From JANXVR01 sp034667405 (GTDB lineage Bacteria > Actinomycetota > UBA4738 > HRBIN12), in contig JAXDJX010000026.1 of assembly GCA_034667405.1 (NCBI GenBank), forward strand, positions 1-64,000: a DNA stretch of 64,000 nt, written 5' to 3'. The translations under genes and the position numbers were made by a program. This document shows, piece after piece, positions 59,844 through 64,000 of the stretch. The notes under the pieces are model-generated. The model was not told the DNA's origin. It did not search any database and saw nothing but the letters and a program-made list of their open reading frames with translations. Each line of letters starts with the position of its first letter. Positions within the stretch are counted from its first letter, which is position 1.

Positions 59844-60794
59844 TTACAGACCCCTGAGCACGCAGCCCGACTTGGCGTTGGACCACTCTTGCTGCAGGTA
59901 GTACTGGTGGCCGTTGATCAGCTGGTTGTACAGCGAACCGTTCGCGGCCGTGCCGAGCGACGCGCCGAAGTTCCACGCGCATTTGTCGGAGCCCTCATAC
60001 CCTCGCTTGTCCCACCACGCCGTGCCGTAGGGGTCGTTGATCATCTCCCGATGCTCGTGGCTGGTTACGTTCAGGGTCGCGTCGGCATCGTTGCCATTGG
60101 GCGATTCACCGGAGTCGCACGCGGCCGGCTTCGTGTTGGCGTACGGCATGTTGGCGTAGAGCAGGTTGTTGAGGTTGGAGTGATACGCGCAGTAGTACGT
60201 GAACGCGCAGGTGTTTCCCGTGGCGGCGAAACATCCGCCCACGCCCTTGGGCGTGAACATGAAGTACGCATGCGTGCCGTCGGAGGGAAGTCCGTGTGCG
60301 TTGACGACCTTCCTGACCTCTGCGGAGATCTGCGCGTCGGTGAGGCATCGCGTGACGCCCGAGTAGACGCTGCAGCCATTTGCCGGGAAGGGGTTCGTGT
60401 CGACGATGGCTCCGCCGAACGTGGAGGAGTACGCGATGGCACCGGTCGTGTCGGTGTACTGCGTCTCGGTGAAGTACACGTTGGACGTCTTGCCGCTGTC
60501 GGCACTCACATCCGTGAAGTACCGGTTGATGGTGGTCTTGTAGTTGGACGCCATCGTCGAACCGGACGGCACCCAGTAGATGGCGTACGTGGTGTTGACG
60601 CGCATGACCGGGCCGCCGTGATACAGGAGCGGAAGCACGTGCCCGGCCCGGGTGGCCACGCCGTTCGCGAGGACGATCCCGCGTTCCCTGCCGTAGGCGT
60701 GACCGGTTCTGGCCGCGTGCGCCGGACCTGCGAGCGAGGCGACGGTCATGGCCGCCACCGCGGCCGCAAGCAACGTTCCCTTCAAGGTTTTCAT
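59844..60794 (-). CDS. Secreted EXORDIUM/phosphate-induced-like protein
   Basis: The 316-residue protein has a signal peptide (about 1-28, ending AGPAHA) and then YHGGPVMRVNTTYAIYWVP, NCTY-type Cys-rich loops and TSHEHREMINDPYGTAWWD. The GGPV...TYAIYW opening matches the plant PHI-1/EXORDIUM family and its bacterial relatives; HEHRE may be a metal site. Eight or so cysteines suggest disulfides. ATG at 60794 follows AGGGAGGG. It is a paralogue of the gene next to it. Confidence 0.78.
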   Translation of the reverse strand: MKTLKGTLLAAAVAAMTVASLAGPAHAARTGHAYGRERGIVLANGVATRAGHVLPLLYHGGPVMRVNTTYAIYWVPSGSTMASNYKTTINRYFTDVSADSGKTSNVYFTETQYTDTTGAIAYSSTFGGAIVDTNPFPANGCSVYSGVTRCLTDAQISAEVRKVVNAHGLPSDGTHAYFMFTPKGVGGCFAATGNTCAFTYYCAYHSNLNNLLYANMPYANTKPAACDSGESPNGNDADATLNVTSHEHREMINDPYGTAWWDKRGYEGSDKCAWNFGASLGTAANGSLYNQLINGHQYYLQQEWSNAKSGCVLRGL

Positions 60795-60838
60795 CACTGA
60801 GCCCTCCCTGACCTCGCCACGGTGAAACGAATCACGGG

Positions 60839-60848
60839 AGTATCGCAG
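60839..60848. repeat. Decamer shared by both EXORDIUM-like upstream regions, copy 1
   Basis: AGTATCGCAG occurs 45-54 bases before the start of the first EXORDIUM-like gene and again at 62034-62043 before the second. On the coding strand it reads CTGCGATACT and could be a -10 element or an operator. Confidence 0.35.
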
Positions 60849-60850
60849 GC

Positions 60851-60906
60851 GGCCCGCCCGGCGCGCGTCGGCCATTCGACCGAGATCTGCGCCGGACGGG
60901 CGGGCC
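60851..60906 (-). terminator. Hairpin after the second EXORDIUM-like gene
   Basis: A 9-bp arm GGCCCGCCC pairs with GGGCGGGCC, extended by GGCGC/GCGCC across a four-base bulge, with a 24-base loop. It begins four bases after the stop of the gene at 60910-61962. There is no U-run, so a weaker or factor-dependent stop is possible. Confidence 0.45.
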
Positions 60907-60909
60907 CTG

Positions 60910-61962
60910 CTAGGCGCCGCGTTGCTTACAGCCCACGGACTTGTTCGACCATTCCATCTGGACCAGGTACTCGTTCCCATTGATGAGCTGGTTGTACGAC
61001 CCGTTGTTGGGGCCGCCGATCCCGAGATCCGGACCGAACTTGTAGGCGCACTGGTCCGAGCCTTCGTACCCGCTCTGATCGTCCCACCAGCCGTTACCGA
61101 ACGGATCGTTCGTCATCTCTCGATGTTCATGGCTCAGGCCGTTCAACGTGGCGTCCAGGTTGGGTTCGTTCGGCGGCGTCTTGCCCTGAGCATTGCAGAC
61201 GTTCAGCCTGGTCCCCACGTACGGGATGTTCGCGTAGATGACCGGTGTTCCCGATGCGTTGGAGAACGCCGAGTGGTAGGCGCAGAACTGAAGGAAGGCG
61301 CAGTGACTGGAGTCGTAGCAGGTGTCGACCTCCTTGGGGAGCATCACGAAGAACGCAGCCGACTTCCCGCCCGTCCAGCCTTGCGCCGTCATCGCTACCT
61401 TGACCTCTTTGCGGATCTGGCTGTCCGAGAGGCACACACCCGAGCTTCCGTACACCTGAGGGCAGCCGTTCGATGGGAACGGACGCGTGTCGACGTAGGA
61501 GCCGCCGAACGTCTGGGTGTATTGCACGTGGTTCCTGTTCCCGTTCTTGATGTCGTAGTACTGGTTGAGCGTGGAGTACACGTTGGTGATGAGGCCGCTG
61601 TCCGCCGCCGCATCACCGAAGTACGTGTTGATGCCGTTGTTGTAGCCGGACGCGACGGTGCAGGGGTCGGGGCCGCAGTCCGTGGGCTGCCAGTAGATGG
61701 CGTACGTCGTGCTCGAGTGCATGACGGGGCCCCCGTGGTACTCGAGGATCTTCTGCTGCGCGGGTTCCGCCGCATTCGTCGGGGCCGTTGCAGAAGCCCC
61801 TCGAACGGGGAGGACGCCCAACGCGCCGACCCGAAGGCGCGACGCGGCACCGGGACGCGCCGCGGCGTGATCGCGGGCACTACCCGCTTGGGCCGCGAGC
61901 GGCGAGGCAAGGACCACCACCGCAAGCAAACCGACGAGCGAACGAGCTGTGGATCGATGCAC
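60910..61962 (-). CDS. Secreted EXORDIUM/phosphate-induced-like protein
   Basis: The 350-residue protein has a signal peptide (about 1-26, ending AAQAG), an Ala-rich linker, then EYHGGPVMHSSTTYAIYWQP and LSHEHREMTNDPFGNGWWDD, matching the neighbouring paralogue throughout. Extra Cys pairs lie in DCGPDPCT and TCYDSSHCAF. The GTG at 61962 follows AGGAGGGA. Tandem duplication with separate promoters is likely, because a hairpin separates the two genes. Confidence 0.78.
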   Translation of the reverse strand: MHRSTARSLVGLLAVVVLASPLAAQAGSARDHAAARPGAASRLRVGALGVLPVRGASATAPTNAAEPAQQKILEYHGGPVMHSSTTYAIYWQPTDCGPDPCTVASGYNNGINTYFGDAAADSGLITNVYSTLNQYYDIKNGNRNHVQYTQTFGGSYVDTRPFPSNGCPQVYGSSGVCLSDSQIRKEVKVAMTAQGWTGGKSAAFFVMLPKEVDTCYDSSHCAFLQFCAYHSAFSNASGTPVIYANIPYVGTRLNVCNAQGKTPPNEPNLDATLNGLSHEHREMTNDPFGNGWWDDQSGYEGSDQCAYKFGPDLGIGGPNNGSYNQLINGNEYLVQMEWSNKSVGCKQRGA

Positions 61963-62033
61963 GACGAACTCCCTCCTGAACGGTGCAGCCCCACCTACGT
62001 GCCCGGAGCGATGACTCGCTCCGCTTCCGCAGC

Positions 62034-62043
62034 AGTATCGCAG
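62034..62043. repeat. Decamer shared by both EXORDIUM-like upstream regions, copy 2
   Basis: AGTATCGCAG lies 72-81 bases before the GTG start of the second EXORDIUM-like gene, matching the copy at 60839-60848 exactly. Confidence 0.35.
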
Positions 62044-62060
62044 CAGCGTCAAGGCACTGG

Positions 62061-63608
62061 ATGCCCGGTGATAGGTTCGCCAGCGTGCGAAAGCTGCTGG
62101 GTTCTCCGCCCGCCGCGGTGATCTTCCTGCTTACCAGCCTGCTGTTCGAAGGGGTGGTGGCCGCGACGCCCTCCGCGCCTCTTCAGCCGGTCCTCGCCTC
62201 GGGTGCCGGCCCGTCGGGCTCGTTCGCATGGCTGGCGCGCGTGCTGGGGATCGCCAGTGTGCATGGCAACGCCTTGGTCGCGATGTCTGTTGCGGCGCTG
62301 GTTCTTTCGGCGGCAACGTTCCTCTGGTTCCTGGCGGTGGCGTGGCGTGGGGGGATCTCGCTCCGCGCCGTGCTGGTCCTGGCCGTCCTGGCGAATCTCG
62401 CCGTGTTGCTCCTGCCGCTCTTGGCCTCGCGCGATGTCTACTCCTATATCGGCTACGGCAACATCGTCAGCCTTCACCACGCGAACCCCTACGTGCAGAC
62501 GCCCGCCGATTTCCCGCACGATGCCGTAGCCCAACTGGTGGGCCCGAAATGGTTCTCGACCCCGGCGGTGTATGGGCCTGCCTTCACCGCGCTCTCAGCC
62601 GCGGTGACGCGGACGTTCGACGGTGTTGCCGGTCAGGTCGCCGCATTCCGGGTCTTGGCTATGGGAGCGTCTCTCGGCACGATCGCGCTCATCGCGTCGA
62701 CCGCCCGCCGGGTGCGGCCCGAACTCGCGCCGTTCGCGGTGGCGGCGTTCGGCCTGAACCCGGTGGTCTTGTTCCAGTCCGCCGCCAGCGGCCACAACGA
62801 TCTGCTGGTCGCGCTGGCCGTGGCTGCGGCTATCGCATCCGTGGTGCGGGGGAAGGAGCTCCCCGCCGTGGCGTTCCTCACGCTGGGTGCATTGGTGAAG
62901 GCGACGGGAGGGATCCCGTTAGTGCTCCTGCTGGTGTGGTGCATCGCCCGGCGCCGGCCGGACCAACGGGTCCGGGCCGCGGCCGCGCGGATCGGGCTCG
63001 CCGCCGCCATGGCGGCCGCGTTCGCCGCCCCCTTCTTCCAGCTCCACGACCCCACGCTGGGGATAGCGGAACTCGCCGGTCACCAAGGCTGGCTGGCGCC
63101 CTCGCGCCTGGTCGTTCGCATCTTGGATGCCGCCGGCGGAGCCACCATGGCGGGAGCCGCACGTCTGGTGTTCGCAGCTGCGCTCGTGGTCGTCACGGTG
63201 ATGCTCGCTCGACATGTCGCACGGACGGCAGGCCGGCCCGACTCGATGACCGAACTCGGCGCAGCGTGGGGCTGGTCGCTGCTCTTCCTGATGTTGCTGG
63301 GGCCGGTGCTCCTGCCGTGGTACGTGACCTGGGGACTGCCGTTGGTATGGCTCCTGCCGCGCGTGCCCAGATGGGCGCTTCTGGGCACCTCGACGGCGTT
63401 GGCGGTCTCGCAGTTCACGGTGGAGCCGGACCGGTACCCCCATGCCTACAACGCGAACATCTTGATCGGCCACTACGTCATCGCGCCCGTTGTGGCGGGG
63501 GCGATGGTCTGGCTATCGGTGGATGGCGTCCGCCGCCTGCGAGCCGGAGCCGCGCTTCGCGCGGGCGACGGCAGCAAGGACGTACCCGCCCGCGCCGCTC
63601 AGGGCTGA
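62061..63608 (+). CDS. GT-C mannosyltransferase, MptB-like
   Basis: The 515-residue protein has about twelve membrane segments. The first extracytoplasmic loop contains LASRDVYSYIGYGNIV and HHANPYVQTPADFP, as in polyprenol-phosphomannose-dependent alpha-1,6-mannosyltransferases. GPVLLPWYVTWGLPLVWLLP near residue 430 is another family block. It would extend a lipomannan or similar glycan outside the membrane. The start may be ATG 62061 or GTG 62085. It overlaps the convergent gene by 96 bases at its C terminus. Confidence 0.8.
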   Translation: MPGDRFASVRKLLGSPPAAVIFLLTSLLFEGVVAATPSAPLQPVLASGAGPSGSFAWLARVLGIASVHGNALVAMSVAALVLSAATFLWFLAVAWRGGISLRAVLVLAVLANLAVLLLPLLASRDVYSYIGYGNIVSLHHANPYVQTPADFPHDAVAQLVGPKWFSTPAVYGPAFTALSAAVTRTFDGVAGQVAAFRVLAMGASLGTIALIASTARRVRPELAPFAVAAFGLNPVVLFQSAASGHNDLLVALAVAAAIASVVRGKELPAVAFLTLGALVKATGGIPLVLLLVWCIARRRPDQRVRAAAARIGLAAAMAAAFAAPFFQLHDPTLGIAELAGHQGWLAPSRLVVRILDAAGGATMAGAARLVFAAALVVVTVMLARHVARTAGRPDSMTELGAAWGWSLLFLMLLGPVLLPWYVTWGLPLVWLLPRVPRWALLGTSTALAVSQFTVEPDRYPHAYNANILIGHYVIAPVVAGAMVWLSVDGVRRLRAGAALRAGDGSKDVPARAAQG

Positions 63609-63998
63609 GACGACGGTAGGTCCCACCCACCCACTCAGCGGAAGGCCCAGCCGTTCGAGCACGACACCGGCCAGGACCATCACCGCGGTCCCGAAGGCCG
63701 GGGCAGACAGGCAGACGTCGAGGGGATCGCGCACCGCCCAGGAGGCCCACCCCGCGCCGGCGACAGCCAGGAGCGCGATCACCGCGAGTGTGGCGAAGAT
63801 GATCCCCGTCGGAGATGAGGGCACCAGCGGGTCCCTCATCTCCGGCGCAGCCTCGAGGTTCGCGGGGATGTGCAACTCCTCCGGCGCCGACGCGAATACG
63901 CTCGGCGCTCGGAGTTCGAACCCCGGCGGCACGCTCGTCGCGCCGGTGGCATCGAACGCCGTAAGGATGAATGACACCCGGTCTGACGTGCTGGGCAT
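63513..63998 (-). CDS. Membrane protein, probably truncated by the window edge
   Basis: The visible 161 residues hold a non-hydrophobic first third (TSDRVSFILTAFDATGATSV and more), then three membrane helices (about 65-88, 98-115 and 122-145). The ATG at 63998 is two bases from the window end, and the first residues look like the inside of a beta-rich domain, so the gene probably starts further right. Function unknown. Its 3' end overlaps the mannosyltransferase gene. Confidence 0.5.
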   Translation of the reverse strand: MPSTSDRVSFILTAFDATGATSVPPGFELRAPSVFASAPEELHIPANLEAAPEMRDPLVPSSPTGIIFATLAVIALLAVAGAGWASWAVRDPLDVCLSAPAFGTAVMVLAGVVLERLGLPLSGWVGPTVVSALSGAGGYVLAAVARAKRGSGSQAADAIHR

Positions 63999-64000
63999 GT

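Noticed and set aside
60794..60840. GTTT-N16-GGGAGG before the first EXORDIUM-like gene as a sigma-F promoter
   Set aside because: The GGGAGG is the ribosome binding site itself and lies too close to the ATG to be a -10 element.
1..64000. tRNA genes, rRNA genes, CRISPR arrays and insertion sequences
   Set aside because: GTTCGA-type T-loop matches all fall inside protein genes without a cloverleaf. No regularly spaced repeats, terminal inverted repeats or transposase motifs were seen.

Overview
The window comes from the chromosome of a high-GC Gram-positive-like bacterium, most likely an actinomycetote. The support is codon use strongly biased to G/C in third positions, frequent GTG starts, GGAGG-type ribosome binding sites, F420-type oxidoreductases (29456-29860, 38268-39179), a sigma-B/F-type sigma factor with anti-sigma ATPases and STAS proteins, a MptB-like mannosyltransferase and a MprF-like DUF2156 protein. 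I cannot assign a class or genus. I saw no rRNA, tRNA, CRISPR array, transposase, integrase or phage gene. The left edge cuts a flavin amine oxidase, and the right edge probably cuts a membrane protein.

Layout. (1) 1-6.4 kb has a cyclic-nucleotide theme: a Crp/Fnr regulator, a PqqD-like/M50 membrane protease with two cyclic nucleotide-binding domains, and an MFS transporter with one. (2) 6.4-28.8 kb is a general stress and partner-switching region. It holds two PP2C (SpoIIE-type) phosphatases, two STAS antagonists, five RsbW-like ATPase-fold proteins (two with eroded ATP-site motifs) and one sigma factor. Among them lie stress-type genes: DUF2231, DUF3892 and DUF1003 proteins, an acyl-ACP desaturase, topoisomerase IB, CsbD, a CDGSH protein, hemerythrin, a phospholipid operon (PAP2, lipid kinase, YihY, phospholipase D-like) and several proteins under 100 residues. 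At least eight genes here have a GTTT-N15/16-GGGWA motif upstream, which fits promoters of the encoded sigma factor. (3) 28.8-41.9 kb is mixed housekeeping and accessory: two acetyltransferases, an ImmA/IrrE-like protein, VWA, YbaK, MFS, a NylB-like hydrolase, a DEAD-box helicase, an F420-type LLM enzyme, a 5'-3' exonuclease, and one gene that appears frameshifted.

(4) 41.9-55.7 kb is a methylamine and amine catabolism region. It has a carbamoylputrescine amidase-like hydrolase, an amidohydrolase, a four-subunit sarcosine oxidase-type complex in the order D-A-G-B, an amine-oxidising flavoprotein and a RACo-like ferredoxin/ASKHA activase. Together these suggest stepwise demethylation of glycine betaine-type compounds, but no corrinoid methyltransferase is in view. 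(5) 55.8-64 kb holds a TauE/SafE exporter, RlmN, an ABC ATPase, a second phospholipase D-like protein, two tandem secreted EXORDIUM-like proteins and a GT-C mannosyltransferase.

Genes are densely packed. Many same-strand neighbours overlap by 4 bp (ATGA/GTGA), and five convergent pairs share one CTAG or TTAG tetranucleotide as both stop codons. The only gene-free stretch above 300 bases is 12674-13036, which holds a possible operator dyad and a terminator-like hairpin. Functions are inferred from recognised motifs by reading alone; no database search was run.
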